DNA from: Desulfuribacillus stibiiarsenatis
Lineage (GTDB): Bacteria; Bacillota; Bacilli; Desulfuribacillales; Desulfuribacillaceae
Length of the DNA stretch: 64,000 nt
Reading direction: 5' to 3'
Assembly: GCF_001742305.1 (NCBI RefSeq)
Contig: NZ_MJAT01000002.1
Coordinates: forward strand, 1-64,000
The translations under genes and the position numbers were made by a program. A model generated the notes under the pieces. The model did no database searches. It was not told the DNA's origin and saw nothing but the letters and a program-made list of their open reading frames with translations. Below are positions 46,047 to 55,225 of this stretch, in pieces (positions within the stretch are counted from its first letter, which is position 1; each line of letters starts with the position of its first letter).

Positions 46047-46853
46047 GTGAATTGGATTGAAGCAGTAATTTTAGGGATTGTGCAGGGGATTACAGAGTTT
46101 TTGCCAATTTCAAGTTCGGCCCATCTAGTAATCGCACAGGATATGTTCGGTTTATCTGTCCCTGGATTGGCATTTGAAGTTTTCTTACATATTGGTTCTC
46201 TTTTAGCTGTTATGATTTATTTTCGCAAAGATATTATACGCTTGCTAAGTGAATTCTTCCAGTTTATTAGAACTAGAGATTGCCGATATCAAGCTTCTTT
46301 TATGTTCAGTATCTATATTATCATTGCGACATTTCTCACGGGAGTATTAGGTATCATATTAGAAAAACAAATGGGTGATGCACTTAAGTCGATGACGACA
46401 GTTTCTGTTTCTCTATTCATGACAGGTGCATTTCTAGTTTTGATTGAACGTGTAATCAAATACGGGAACCGCAAGGAAGGCAATATGAATTTCTATGATG
46501 CGTTCTGGGTCGGTCTTGCCCAAACAGTTGCCATTATTCCAGGCATATCACGCTCAGGGAGTACTCTAGTTGCAGCTTTATGGTGTGGCCTAGAAAAAGA
46601 AACTGCCGTACGTTTTTCTTTCCTTCTATCAATTCCTGTGACCCTAGGTTCGATTGTGTTAATGCTACCTGATATGAGTAGTGAGAACTTTAATGCAGGG
46701 CTATTCGAATTGACTGCCGCCTTTGTCGCGTCGTTTGTTTTTGCAATCATCGGAATTAAGTGGTTAATCGCGTTTTTACAGAGAAGTAAACTTATCTACT
46801 TCGCGTATTATTGCTTTTTAGCAAGTGGATTTGTATTTTTCTTTTTAAGATAA
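46047..46853 (+). CDS. uppP: Undecaprenyl-diphosphatase UppP
   Basis: 268 residues with eight or so membrane segments and both catalytic regions of the BacA/UppP family: QGITEFLPISSSAHL near the N-terminus and PGISRSGSTLVAAL in the middle. It recycles the undecaprenyl-phosphate carrier for wall synthesis and gives bacitracin tolerance. GTG start behind AAGGAGTG. The 45931-46046 upstream region should hold its promoter. Confidence 0.95.
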   Translation: MNWIEAVILGIVQGITEFLPISSSAHLVIAQDMFGLSVPGLAFEVFLHIGSLLAVMIYFRKDIIRLLSEFFQFIRTRDCRYQASFMFSIYIIIATFLTGVLGIILEKQMGDALKSMTTVSVSLFMTGAFLVLIERVIKYGNRKEGNMNFYDAFWVGLAQTVAIIPGISRSGSTLVAALWCGLEKETAVRFSFLLSIPVTLGSIVLMLPDMSSENFNAGLFELTAAFVASFVFAIIGIKWLIAFLQRSKLIYFAYYCFLASGFVFFFLR

Positions 46854-46887
46854 CTTTTCAATCAATATTATATATTTCAATATGCAT

Positions 46888-46958
46888 ACCCCTATACGTA
46901 TATAGACTTCTGTAGTATGATGTACTACAAAGGACTACTACGGATAGGGGTGTTTTAT
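46888..46958 (+). promoter_or_regulatory. Structured leader sequestering the transporter ribosome site
   Basis: ACCCCTATACG near 46889 can pair with CGGATAGGGGT near 46940-46950, which holds the AGGGG ribosome site of the next gene. A second hairpin TGTAGTA / TACTACA lies inside. This is the layout of a translational switch. No known riboswitch class recognised. Confidence 0.45.
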
Positions 46959-47957
46959 TTGGTCTCTGCAACACAATCTTGGATTAAAACGTTATTTATG
47001 CTACCGAATCGCAAAATCGTCTTTACAATACCTATAACAATCATCCTTGGAATTCTTGTCGGATCCCAATATGACACGAAATTTTTGAAAGATTATGTTC
47101 TAATTGTCTCGATATTAATGGTCTATCCATTGATGATTGGACTTAAGGTAAGTGAAGTGTTTAATTTGAAATACATGAAGTTGCTTAAATTAGCACTGGT
47201 GATTAACTTTACTTTTATCCCGTTAGTCGCCTATCTCCTTGGCTGCACGTTTTTGCAGACAGAACCGGACTTATTCGCGGGACTTGCCATAGTAGCGCTT
47301 CTCCCAACTGGCAACATGACGATTGCTTTTACAATGCTCGCCAAAGGGAATGTCCCGGCCTCGATTCAATTAACAGTCGTTGGTTTGTTAAGCGGGGCCC
47401 TATTAGCGCCTTGGTATTTGCTAGCCATGGTCGGCAAATATGTGCCAGTTGATATTGTCATAATCATGCAGACCATCCTTCTAGTCGTATTCGTACCATT
47501 ACTAGCAGGGTTAATAACCTATCAACTAATAATGAAAAAGGTCACGGAACAAACCTTCAAAGAAAAAATAAAACCTATACTACCTGGGTTTACAGCGTAC
47601 GGTATGATTTACATTATATTTACGAGTATTAGTATCAATGCAAACCGCATTTTAGCAGACTGGCATTTATTAGTCGTTGCTATAGGGGTGCTGCTTGCGT
47701 TCTATATAATAAATTTCAGTTTCTCCTTATGGTTAGGATATCGGACATTTCCGCGGGAAAATGGCATAACCCTTGTCTATGGCACAGCTCTTCGTAATCT
47801 ATCGATTGGACTTGGTATTGCTGTTACAGCCTTCGGCGCAAATGCCGCTTTAATGGTCGCTTTATGTTTCTTGTTCCAGCAGCAGTTTGCAATTCTATTG
47901 GCGAAGTATCATGGGAAACTGTACGAAGAAAAAGCCAGCAAAACGAATGCAGAATAA
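46959..47957 (+). CDS. BASS/ACR3-like transporter
   Basis: About 332 residues from TTG 46959, roughly nine bases after AGGGG; the frame is open from 46917 but ATG there has no site. Ten hydrophobic segments of the bile-acid:sodium symporter superfamily, with LLPTGNMTIAFTMLAKGN and YGTALRNLSIGLGIAV at the places where the ACR3/BASS crossover regions lie. The ACR3 membrane Cys motif (PCTAMVFVW in the other transporter of this window) is not present, so an arsenite substrate is doubtful. Confidence 0.75.
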   Translation: MVSATQSWIKTLFMLPNRKIVFTIPITIILGILVGSQYDTKFLKDYVLIVSILMVYPLMIGLKVSEVFNLKYMKLLKLALVINFTFIPLVAYLLGCTFLQTEPDLFAGLAIVALLPTGNMTIAFTMLAKGNVPASIQLTVVGLLSGALLAPWYLLAMVGKYVPVDIVIIMQTILLVVFVPLLAGLITYQLIMKKVTEQTFKEKIKPILPGFTAYGMIYIIFTSISINANRILADWHLLVVAIGVLLAFYIINFSFSLWLGYRTFPRENGITLVYGTALRNLSIGLGIAVTAFGANAALMVALCFLFQQQFAILLAKYHGKLYEEKASKTNAE

Positions 47958-48084
47958 AGTGAAGATGAAATTCATATGAAAATTAAATGAATTTATATGA
48001 AAATTAAGATAAGGTAATATAAAAGCAAGATGAACGCGAAGATGAAAATGAAGTCGATGAAAATGAAATATTTTTATAAAGAAA

Positions 48085-48113
48085 AAAAGAGGGACTATCG
48101 CAGTCCCTCGAAA
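48085..48113 (-). terminator. Terminator overlapping the trmL stop codon
   Basis: Stem GAGGGACT / AGTCCCTC with loop ATCGC and a T7 run on the minus strand. The last four codons and the TAG of trmL form part of the hairpin. Confidence 0.85.
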
Positions 48114-48562
48114 TTCATTTGTCGTAACGCCTCATAAGTAACAATCGCCACTGCATTGGATAGATTCAAACTGCGTGATTCTTCTCCCATGGGAATTCGG
48201 ATATTGCGTTCTGGATTCTGAAAGATAAATTCCTCTGGCAAACCCTTCGTCTCTTTCCCGAATAGAATCATATCTCCCGCCTGATATTCTACTTGAGCAT
48301 AATGATCTTTAGCTTTTGTTGTCGAATAGAACATGCGACGTTGCCCTTCATACTTCTCCATAAAAGCTTGTAAGCTGAGATGTTCCTCGATTTCAACTAG
48401 ATGCCAATAATCAAGTCCAGCTCTCTTCACCTGTTTCTCATCAATAGAGAATCCCATTGGATGAACTAAATGTAATTTTATATTCGTTGCCGCACAAGTA
48501 CGCACGATATTCCCTGTATTCTGTGGGATTTCTGGTTCTACTAAGACGATTTCTATAGACAA
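48095..48562 (-). CDS. trmL: tRNA (cytidine/uridine-34 2'-O)-methyltransferase TrmL
   Basis: 155 residues, a SPOUT methyltransferase with the trefoil-knot motifs: VLVEPEIPQNTGNIVRTCAA at the start, LFGKETKGLPEE in motif 2 and IPMGEESRSLNLSNAVAIV in motif 3. It methylates the wobble ribose of certain tRNA-Leu species. Length is standard. Monocistronic, with a terminator whose stem includes its stop codon. Confidence 0.95.
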   Translation of the reverse strand: MSIEIVLVEPEIPQNTGNIVRTCAATNIKLHLVHPMGFSIDEKQVKRAGLDYWHLVEIEEHLSLQAFMEKYEGQRRMFYSTTKAKDHYAQVEYQAGDMILFGKETKGLPEEFIFQNPERNIRIPMGEESRSLNLSNAVAIVTYEALRQMNFEGLR

Positions 48563-48767
48563 GATAACTCCTCCAAATTTAATTATAAACGAACAGTGAG
48601 CATTTCTTTTGTAATTTTGTTCTTATCTAGGGCAATTACTGTTCTAATATTGTAACACATGTTGCAAGCGAATTTTAACATGTAAAAAGTACTTTTCCAA
48701 TAGAAATCGATTATGCTATAATACAAAATAAAACTAAGTTGCACTTAATGAAACTTGAGGTGAGAAA

Positions 48768-49571
48768 ATGCCTACCTCCGAAAATCTAAATGCCGATAAA
48801 ATGACCGTCCGTTCTGTAGAACGAGCACTAGATATTTTATCATCCTTTATCGGTCATGAAAAAAGCCTAACTCTAACGGATATCTCTAACAAAGTGAATC
48901 TGCATAAGAGCACTGTGCATCGATTGTTAAATTCCTTAGAGCATCGAGGATTTATCGAGAAAGTGCCTGACCAAGATCGATATCGCTTGGGTATGAAAAT
49001 CATCGAATTATCTAGCTACGCCGCTCGTTCCAGTGATTTAATTCAAACAGCGATTCCAGAAATGAAAAAGCTCAGGGATGAAATGGGCGAAACCGTCAGC
49101 TTATATGTGCGTGATCACGGCGAACGCGTTCGTTTGCACGCCATCGAAAGCACGCAGACTGTTCGTAGAATAGCAATCATCGGTCAACGCATGCCTTTGT
49201 ATGTGGGTGCCGCAAGTAAAATCCTGATTTCTTATAAGCCTGTCGAGGAACAAGAGAATATCTTCAATAGTTCTTACTGGCCGAAGAAATTCGACATGAA
49301 AACCTACCGTGAAAATCTTCAAATTATACGCAATCAAGGGTATGCCACTAGCTTTGAAGAACGCGAAAGTGGTGTCGCAGCTGTTGCCGCTCCCGTATTC
49401 TATGAAACTGGGAAAATCGCTGCTGCATTAGCCTTATCTGGACCAATTGATCGGTTCCCAAATGAGCTTTTATCAAACATTGCAAATAAGGTGAAACTAT
49501 CGGCAAACCATATATCCAATATGCTTGCCTATAACCAAATAACTAGTCACGACACGCGCTTTAGGAATTAG
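48768..49571 (+). CDS. IclR-family transcriptional regulator
   Basis: 267 residues. The N-terminal winged helix has VERALDILSSFIGHEKSLTL and HKSTVHRLLNSLEHRGFI. The C-terminal effector domain has MPLYVGAASKILISY, GYATSFEERESGVAAVAAPVF and ALALSGP, all typical. IclR proteins sense small carboxylic acids or aromatics. It lies 71 bases before an aconitase gene in the same direction, so citrate-cycle control is plausible. GAGGTGAG site. Confidence 0.92.
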   Translation: MPTSENLNADKMTVRSVERALDILSSFIGHEKSLTLTDISNKVNLHKSTVHRLLNSLEHRGFIEKVPDQDRYRLGMKIIELSSYAARSSDLIQTAIPEMKKLRDEMGETVSLYVRDHGERVRLHAIESTQTVRRIAIIGQRMPLYVGAASKILISYKPVEEQENIFNSSYWPKKFDMKTYRENLQIIRNQGYATSFEERESGVAAVAAPVFYETGKIAAALALSGPIDRFPNELLSNIANKVKLSANHISNMLAYNQITSHDTRFRN

Positions 49572-49642
49572 ATGTATTAAGGAATTCGATCAATAAACAA
49601 TAAAATCTTTAGATTAAATAGATTCAATAGAGGAGTGTACTC

Positions 49643-51577
49643 ATGGGACAAAATTTAGCAAGAAAAATTTTAAATGAACACCTCATGGAAGGTGAAATGA
49701 CCGTTGGCAAAGAAATCGGTATCCGTATTGATCAAACATTAACGCAAGACGCAACTGGTACGATGGCGTACTTACAATTTGAAGCAATGGGCCTACCAAA
49801 GGTTATGACAGATCTATCTGTGAGTTATGTAGACCATAACACATTGCAAACAGGCTTTGAAAATGCAGACGACCATCGCTATCTACAAACAGTTGCATCA
49901 AAGCACGGAGTATACTTCTCTCGCCCTGGTAACGGAATTAGTCACCAGGTACATGTAGAGCGTTTTGGTATCCCTGGTAAAACCCTACTTGGTTCTGATA
50001 GCCATACCCCAACTGGTGGCGGTATTGGTATGATTGCCATCGGTGCAGGTGGTCTGGACGTTGCCGTTGCAATGGGTGGCGGAGCATTCTTCACACCAAT
50101 GCCAAAAATTCTAAATGTGAAATTAACAGGCAAACTACAGCCTTGGGTTTCTGCTAAGGACGTGATTTTAGAAGTATTACGTCGCTTATCTGTAAAGGGT
50201 GGCGTTGGTAGAATCCTAGAATATACAGGTGAAGGTATTAAATCATTAACAGTACCTGAGCGTGCCATTATAACAAACATGGGAGCTGAGCTTGGCGCTA
50301 CGACTTCCCTATTCCCGAGTGATGAGATTACACTAGAGTTCTTAAAGGCACAAAACCGTGCACAGGATTGGGTGGAACTACTTCCTGATGCTGACGCAAC
50401 GTATGACGAAGAAATCGAAATCAACTTAAGTGAACTTGTCCCTATGACTGCTAAGCCTCATATGCCAGACAACGTGGATACTATTAAAAATATTGGTCCT
50501 ATTACTGTCAACCAGGTTGCTATCGGCAGCTGTACAAACGGTTCCTACATGGATTTAATGCGCGTAGCAGCAATCCTGAAAGGTAAGAATGTACACCCTG
50601 ATGTAAGTCTAGTCGTTGCACCAGGATCGAAGCAAGTATTCGAAATGATTGCAGCTAACGGCGCTTTAGCAGATTTAATCAAAGCAGGTGCGCGTATTCT
50701 TGAAGCAGCTTGTGGACCTTGTATCGGTATGGGTCAAGCTCCTCAGACGGATGCTGTGTCTGTCCGAACATTTAACCGTAACTTCGAAGGCCGTAGCGGT
50801 ACGAAGTCCGCACAAATCTATCTAGCGAGCCCTGAAGTTGCTGCTGCTGCTGCTCTAACAGGTAAGCTAATTGATCCTAGAGAACTTGGCGATTATCCAA
50901 TCGTTACGATTCCACCAGAGTTCATTATTGATGATAGTATGGTATTAGCTCCTGCAGTTGATTCAAGTACGGTCGAAGTGTTACGTGGACCTAATATCAA
51001 GCCAGTACCATTAAATGACGCAATGCCTGAGACAATCGCTGCAGCAGTTGTGTTAAAAGTAGAAGATAACATTACAACAGACCATATCATGCCTGCTGGT
51101 GCAAAGATTCTACCATTACGATCAAACATCCCAGCAATATCTGAATACGTATATTGCCAAGTAGATGAAACATACCCTAGTCGTGCAAAGGCTGCTGGTA
51201 TGTCATTCATCGTTGGTGGACACAATTATGGTCAAGGCTCTAGCCGTGAGCATGCTGCCCTTGCTCCAATGTACTTAGGAGTAAAAGCGGTAATTACGAA
51301 ATCGTTCGCTCGTATTCATAAAGCAAACTTAGTGAACTTTGGAATTGTGCCATTCACATTCAAAAACGAAGCAGACTACGAAACGATAGATCAGATGGAT
51401 GAGTTAGAGATTCCAAATATTCGTGAGCAGATGCAAAACGGAACGGAAATTACTGTGAAGAACGTAACGAAAGGAACAGAATTCACGGTCGAGTACGATT
51501 TATCTGAACGACAAATCAGTATCCTTCTTGCAGGCGGACAGTTAAACTACACGAAGATGCAAGCCGAAGCGAAGTAG
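49643..51577 (+). CDS. acn: Aconitate hydratase (short form)
   Basis: 644 residues, the compact aconitase seen in anaerobic Bacillota and archaea. Iron-sulfur ligands are in GSCTNGS and CGPCIGMG. Substrate motifs include LGSDSHTPTGGGIGM and, in the swivel domain, GHNYGQGSSREHAALAPMYLG and KSFARIHKANLVNFG. It interconverts citrate and isocitrate in the cytoplasm. GAGGAG site. A homoaconitase activity cannot be fully excluded. Preceded by an IclR regulator. Confidence 0.92.
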   Translation: MGQNLARKILNEHLMEGEMTVGKEIGIRIDQTLTQDATGTMAYLQFEAMGLPKVMTDLSVSYVDHNTLQTGFENADDHRYLQTVASKHGVYFSRPGNGISHQVHVERFGIPGKTLLGSDSHTPTGGGIGMIAIGAGGLDVAVAMGGGAFFTPMPKILNVKLTGKLQPWVSAKDVILEVLRRLSVKGGVGRILEYTGEGIKSLTVPERAIITNMGAELGATTSLFPSDEITLEFLKAQNRAQDWVELLPDADATYDEEIEINLSELVPMTAKPHMPDNVDTIKNIGPITVNQVAIGSCTNGSYMDLMRVAAILKGKNVHPDVSLVVAPGSKQVFEMIAANGALADLIKAGARILEAACGPCIGMGQAPQTDAVSVRTFNRNFEGRSGTKSAQIYLASPEVAAAAALTGKLIDPRELGDYPIVTIPPEFIIDDSMVLAPAVDSSTVEVLRGPNIKPVPLNDAMPETIAAAVVLKVEDNITTDHIMPAGAKILPLRSNIPAISEYVYCQVDETYPSRAKAAGMSFIVGGHNYGQGSSREHAALAPMYLGVKAVITKSFARIHKANLVNFGIVPFTFKNEADYETIDQMDELEIPNIREQMQNGTEITVKNVTKGTEFTVEYDLSERQISILLAGGQLNYTKMQAEAK

Positions 51578-51616
51578 TATTATCTTTGAGCAATTTAAAT
51601 AAAAATGCACATACAA

Positions 51617-51652
51617 AAAGAGCCGCCATAGGACATGGTGGCTCTTTTTCTA
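51617..51652. terminator. Bidirectional terminator
   Basis: Stem AAAAAGAGCCGCCAT / ATGGTGGCTCTTTTT between the converging aconitase and 51654 genes. Confidence 0.9.
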
Positions 51653-51653
51653 T

Positions 51654-52184
51654 TTATATTAAGTCCCAGCGATGCTGCCATGCATTCCATTCTTCGCGTA
51701 GTGGATGTTTCCCATCGTTCATAATAAGTACGCGCACCTGTTTTATCAGTGTCTGAAAGGACGTAAAGGCAATCATCTGATTCGCTAATGTTGTATACAC
51801 ACATAAGAAGTATGGCCCTTCGTGCTTACTAGTCAGAAAATCGACAGCAGTATCGATGGGTGTATACTTCTTTCTTTTGCCTTCCCATTGATCGATAGTC
51901 ACAAGTCCCGTTGCCCCTGCTTCTTCGATGAGGTCTTTCAGTTGGTCAATCCTTTTGTAATAGGGTGTTTCTTCTTTAATTCCTAAACGTTTCAACGTCT
52001 GCTCATTTTGCGGATAAAGCACTAGCTTGTTGAATCTTCTTTCGTCTGCTATCGCAACTAATTTCTGCATCCCCTGCAATGTCATTCCTTCAAAAGAATC
52101 CATCACAAATACTATCCCTTTAAAATCACTATCGTCTGGTGCTTCAAATCCAAATGGAACTTGTATGTTTCTCCTTGCCGCCAT
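51654..52184 (-). CDS. Hypothetical protein
   Basis: 176 residues, soluble, alpha/beta in character (FKGIVFVMDSFEGMTLQGM; FNKLVLYPQNEQTLKRLGI; GPYFLCVYTTLANQ). No family recognised. AAAGGAAG site. Isolated between the aconitase terminator and a stretch leading to the ars operon. The 52185-52530 gap downstream of arsD holds a structured repeat and the ars terminator but no gene. Confidence 0.6.
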   Translation of the reverse strand: MAARRNIQVPFGFEAPDDSDFKGIVFVMDSFEGMTLQGMQKLVAIADERRFNKLVLYPQNEQTLKRLGIKEETPYYKRIDQLKDLIEEAGATGLVTIDQWEGKRKKYTPIDTAVDFLTSKHEGPYFLCVYTTLANQMIAFTSFQTLIKQVRVLIMNDGKHPLREEWNAWQHRWDLI

Positions 52185-52328
52185 AATACAGCACTTCCTT
52201 TCATGCTACTATTCCTACCTAATATCCTTGCCACTATTTTATATCTACTACTCTATATCTACTATCCTCTACTTTTAAAACATTTTTATTCTGGCATGCA
52301 ACAAGTCCTTAAAACGCAGGTGAATTCT

Positions 52329-52430
52329 TTAGTTGCCGTGACGCATAGACACAATAATTTATTACTGATGTGTTGCTAATGCACAGCTACTTATAAAATT
52401 CTGGTATACAAAAAACTGCTATTTCAAAGA
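52329..52430. repeat. Structured repeat, copy 1 (downstream of ars operon)
   Basis: TTAGTTGCCGTGACGCATAG, an inner hairpin around ATAATTTATTAC, then TGATGTGTTGCTAATGCACA and GCTA. It is about 80% identical to 56406-56466. Similarity continues through TATAAAATTCTG and AAAAAACTG. In both copies GCAT / ATGC and ACACA / TGTGT can pair, so the fold is kept although the inner stem sequence differs. Confidence 0.7.
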
Positions 52431-52450
52431 TTAAACTTTAAAATAGCAGC
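52410..52450 (-). terminator. Terminator of the ars operon
   Basis: Stem CTGCTATTT / AAATAGCAG. On the minus strand it is followed by T6. Confidence 0.8.
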
Positions 52451-52530
52451 TTAGAGGACTTCATTAGTTTATGGATGAATAACTTATTAGATATACGAAC
52501 TACTTATTATGCGACCTACTTAATATACGA

Positions 52531-52845
52531 CTACTTGATATAACTCATGATTTCTTCTTTCGTAGGATACCCCTTTTGAGAAATCAAATTTCCATCTACA
52601 AAAACTAGTGGGAGTTGATCTGCACCTTCGTTTTGAAGAATCTCTGCAACCTTCGTGTTATTCATGAATTCAAACGGCTGAGCACTAATCATGAAGCGTT
52701 GGACTTCGACCTTATCTGCATAGTTCTTGCTTAATTCTAGAATCGTTTCTTGGAGCCTTAATAGCTTTTCATCAACACTTGGGCCACATACCCCGCTACT
52801 ACAGCACATTGCTGGGTCATAAATTTGAATCTTGACTTTAGACAT
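52531..52845 (-). CDS. arsD: Arsenic metallochaperone ArsD
   Basis: 104 residues, thioredoxin-like. The arsenite-binding Cys set is present in DPAMCCSSGVCGPSVD (C14, C15, C20). The rest of the fold is normal (FVDGNLISQKGYPTKEEI). ArsD carries As(III) or Sb(III) to ArsA and raises its ATPase activity. The C-terminal Cys pairs of some ArsD proteins are absent. It follows the probable selenoprotein gene by ten bases, in one operon with arsA and acr3. Confidence 0.93.
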   Translation of the reverse strand: MSKVKIQIYDPAMCCSSGVCGPSVDEKLLRLQETILELSKNYADKVEVQRFMISAQPFEFMNNTKVAEILQNEGADQLPLVFVDGNLISQKGYPTKEEIMSYIK

Positions 52846-52855
52846 CCAATCACCC

Positions 52856-53200
52856 CTAATTTATCGTATTGCTTTTCTTCATTTCCTTTAGAACTTCATC
52901 CACACTTAAATCTGCCGCAGACATTCTCAGTTCGCCATTGATAAACAGCGCTGGCATAGGACGACCTTCTGCTTGTAACTTCTTTATGTCATCATAAAAC
53001 GGAACAGCCTCTTGTGAGAACACATTAATAAATTTCACACTGGCATCTGCTGATATTTGTTCCTGCGCTAATACGTTCGTCATTTCTGCAACTTCTTCTG
53101 GTCCTTGCACCGACGGTGCACACTGTGAGCTAGGGCCTCAACCGCAAGCTGCTGATGATGGGAATCCTATGATAATTGCTTCAATTTTATTGCTACTCAT
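52856..53200 (-). CDS. Thioredoxin-fold protein of the ars operon, probable selenoprotein
   Basis: 114 residues when TGA at 53138-53140 is read as selenocysteine (U21). ATG 53200 follows GGAGGT at the right distance. The frame gives IEAIIIGFPSSAACG, U, GPSSQCAPSV, then a thioredoxin-like body (ASVKFINVFSQEAVPFYDD; GRPMPALFINGELRMS) in the style of ArsD. The metal or redox motif is C19-G-U21 with C27 nearby. A perfect hairpin follows the TGA at bacterial SECIS distance. Located between arsA and arsD, it may bind As(III) or reduce thiol-arsenic adducts. If TGA were a stop, only 20 residues would be made. Confidence 0.85.
53100..53140 (-). promoter_or_regulatory. Candidate bacterial SECIS element (with UGA)
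   Basis: UGA, 17 bases, then a perfect stem TGCACC / GGTGCA with loop GTC. The loop G is base 24 after the UGA. An outer helix GGCCCT / AGGACC with one mismatch closes the structure. This fits the bacterial SECIS rule of G at the start of the apical loop. Confidence 0.78.
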
Positions 53201-53293
53201 TTTAAATACCTCCGTTAGATGTAATGTTTTTACTATCGAATCGCCGTTTCATGTTTCCTGGTAGTAATCTACTTCCTAGGATAACGCGATTAA

Positions 53294-55144
53294 TTAAATC
53301 TCACCATATAAACCTATGGCGGCTTGTTTCAGCATTTCTAGACCTACTACTTCCTTCTCAAACATACTTAATTGCAGTATTTCAGCATCCCCGAAACGTT
53401 GTTTCATCTCTTGTAGGTTGCGTTGCTGCAACTCCCAACGGGAATGTAAGAATGGTGTATTACAGTGCTCTAATGGCAGAACAAGGTTCGCTACCACCAG
53501 GGATGTGCCAATTTCTACTGTACGCAATTCCTCTGAGGCACGTTGCGCCTCCAAAATTGGCGTAGCCTCTGGGTATACGACAAAAGACATAGAGGTCTGG
53601 TTCTGATCGCGCATTTTTGTTAACGCAGTTTCAAATCTCGCTCGAATGACTGCATCCTTATCGGCGATATTCCCCTTTTCCTTGGCATCCATCTTTTTGT
53701 TCCAATTGATTGGTAACTCAAGTAAACGCAAAGTATGTCCTGTAGGTGCTGTATCAAAAACGACTACCTCGTATTGATCCTCAAAGCCAACCATATATTG
53801 AATGAATTTGTGGAAAGATGCCATCTCTTCTGTACACGGAGAATCCAATTGTTCCGTAAGAACAGCCACCATATCCTCGGAATACTTATCTTTTGCATCT
53901 GCGATAATCTCATCACGATACTCTGCAAGGGCTTTTTTCGGATTGATTCGTGTTGCATGAAGGTTATCAATGTGTTCAACCACTGTAATTTGTTCCTCAA
54001 TTGGCTGCTCGAATACATTGCTTAAGTGAGATGCTGGGTCAGTCGTCACTAGTAGCGTTTTTCTACCTTTTAACGCGGACCATACAGCTGTTGCGCAAGC
54101 AATTGACGTTTTCCCTACTCCGCCTTTACCAGCGAATAACATGACTCGCTGTTTATGCCCTTGGGCAGGTAACACGATATGTGTTGCATCAGGATTACTG
54201 ATAATATGTTTCTTCCCTTGTTCTGTTGTCTCCCCATTTGCTTTTTGGAAAATAGGATCTACATATTGCGCATCATATAGAATTTTGCCCAATCGAAGTA
54301 AAGCGTCTTTGCCGCGAATTTCTACATTTAGCAGTGGAACCTTTTTAATAAGGATATCCAATTCCTTTTCCGTAGCTTCTAAATATCGTTGCTGCATTTC
54401 ACTACGTTTCTTAAAGAATGGGCTACTATGAACTTCTGGTGGCAATATACCGTTAATGATTAACTGGCTCGGAATAATACCAATTCGCTTTAATTCTTCA
54501 CTCGACCGCTTCATTTCATTTAATGGCGTAGCTTCCGGGTGAGCAACGAACACGAAAGTCGTAATATCTTGATCTCGCATCAATGAAATCGCACGTTCAT
54601 ACTTCTCCCGTGCCCCTTGTAATAATTGTACTGGACCCATGCAGGTCTGGCCACTTCCTTGCTCCGCTTCCTTAATATGTTTCGCCCAATCAATAGGCAA
54701 TTCTAGCATTCTCAGTGTATGTCCCGTTGGTGCGGTATCAAAGATAATTACATCAAAATCGGAAGATTCCATAAAATCAATGAATCGATCAAAGGATGCA
54801 ATCTCTTCTGTGCACGGAGAATTCAATTCTTCCTCTACCACATCAAGAATCTGCGGTGGGAGGATTTGACGCATCGGTTCCAATGTGCGATTACGGTACT
54901 CGACTGTCGCCTGTACTGGGTCAATCTCCATTGCTGAAAGGTTCGTAATCTCTGAAATTTCAGTGATTTTATGACCGATAGGTTGCATAAATACATCTGC
55001 TACATTGGACGCTGGGTCAGTCGTTACAAGTAGTGTCTTCTTGCCTAGGTTTGCATAATATACTGCCGTTGCTGAAGCTGTGGATGTCTTCCCTACTCCA
55101 CCTTTACCAGAAAAGAAGAAAAACTTTGTCTTTGGAGCTGTCAT
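53294..55144 (-). CDS. arsA: Arsenite-transporting ATPase ArsA (two-domain)
   Basis: 616 residues in two similar halves. Each has a P-loop (FFSGKGGVGKTS; LFAGKGGVGKTS) and the ArsA signature DTAPTGHTLR. Metal-site cysteines occur in SPCTEE of both halves and in GQTCMGP of the first. It hydrolyses ATP to drive arsenite or antimonite efflux through a membrane partner. The gene sits between acr3 and the selenoprotein/arsD pair. Pairing with Acr3 rather than ArsB is common in Bacillota. GAGGAGG site. Confidence 0.95.
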   Translation of the reverse strand: MTAPKTKFFFFSGKGGVGKTSTASATAVYYANLGKKTLLVTTDPASNVADVFMQPIGHKITEISEITNLSAMEIDPVQATVEYRNRTLEPMRQILPPQILDVVEEELNSPCTEEIASFDRFIDFMESSDFDVIIFDTAPTGHTLRMLELPIDWAKHIKEAEQGSGQTCMGPVQLLQGAREKYERAISLMRDQDITTFVFVAHPEATPLNEMKRSSEELKRIGIIPSQLIINGILPPEVHSSPFFKKRSEMQQRYLEATEKELDILIKKVPLLNVEIRGKDALLRLGKILYDAQYVDPIFQKANGETTEQGKKHIISNPDATHIVLPAQGHKQRVMLFAGKGGVGKTSIACATAVWSALKGRKTLLVTTDPASHLSNVFEQPIEEQITVVEHIDNLHATRINPKKALAEYRDEIIADAKDKYSEDMVAVLTEQLDSPCTEEMASFHKFIQYMVGFEDQYEVVVFDTAPTGHTLRLLELPINWNKKMDAKEKGNIADKDAVIRARFETALTKMRDQNQTSMSFVVYPEATPILEAQRASEELRTVEIGTSLVVANLVLPLEHCNTPFLHSRWELQQRNLQEMKQRFGDAEILQLSMFEKEVVGLEMLKQAAIGLYGEI

Positions 55145-55225
55145 ATATATCCTCCTCAGTGTTTCTTACACTCTATCTTTTGCATATTCTATATTTTTTA
55201 TCTCAAAGACATTATCAAGTCTTCT

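Noticed and set aside
46959-47957. Second arsenite efflux permease
   Set aside because: It is in the same superfamily but lacks the ACR3 Cys motif seen in the 55226-56290 gene, so arsenite transport is not supported.
47970-48075. Repetitive ATGAAAAT-rich stretch as a regulatory RNA
   Set aside because: Low-complexity A/T-rich sequence between two terminating genes, with no stable fold or open frame.
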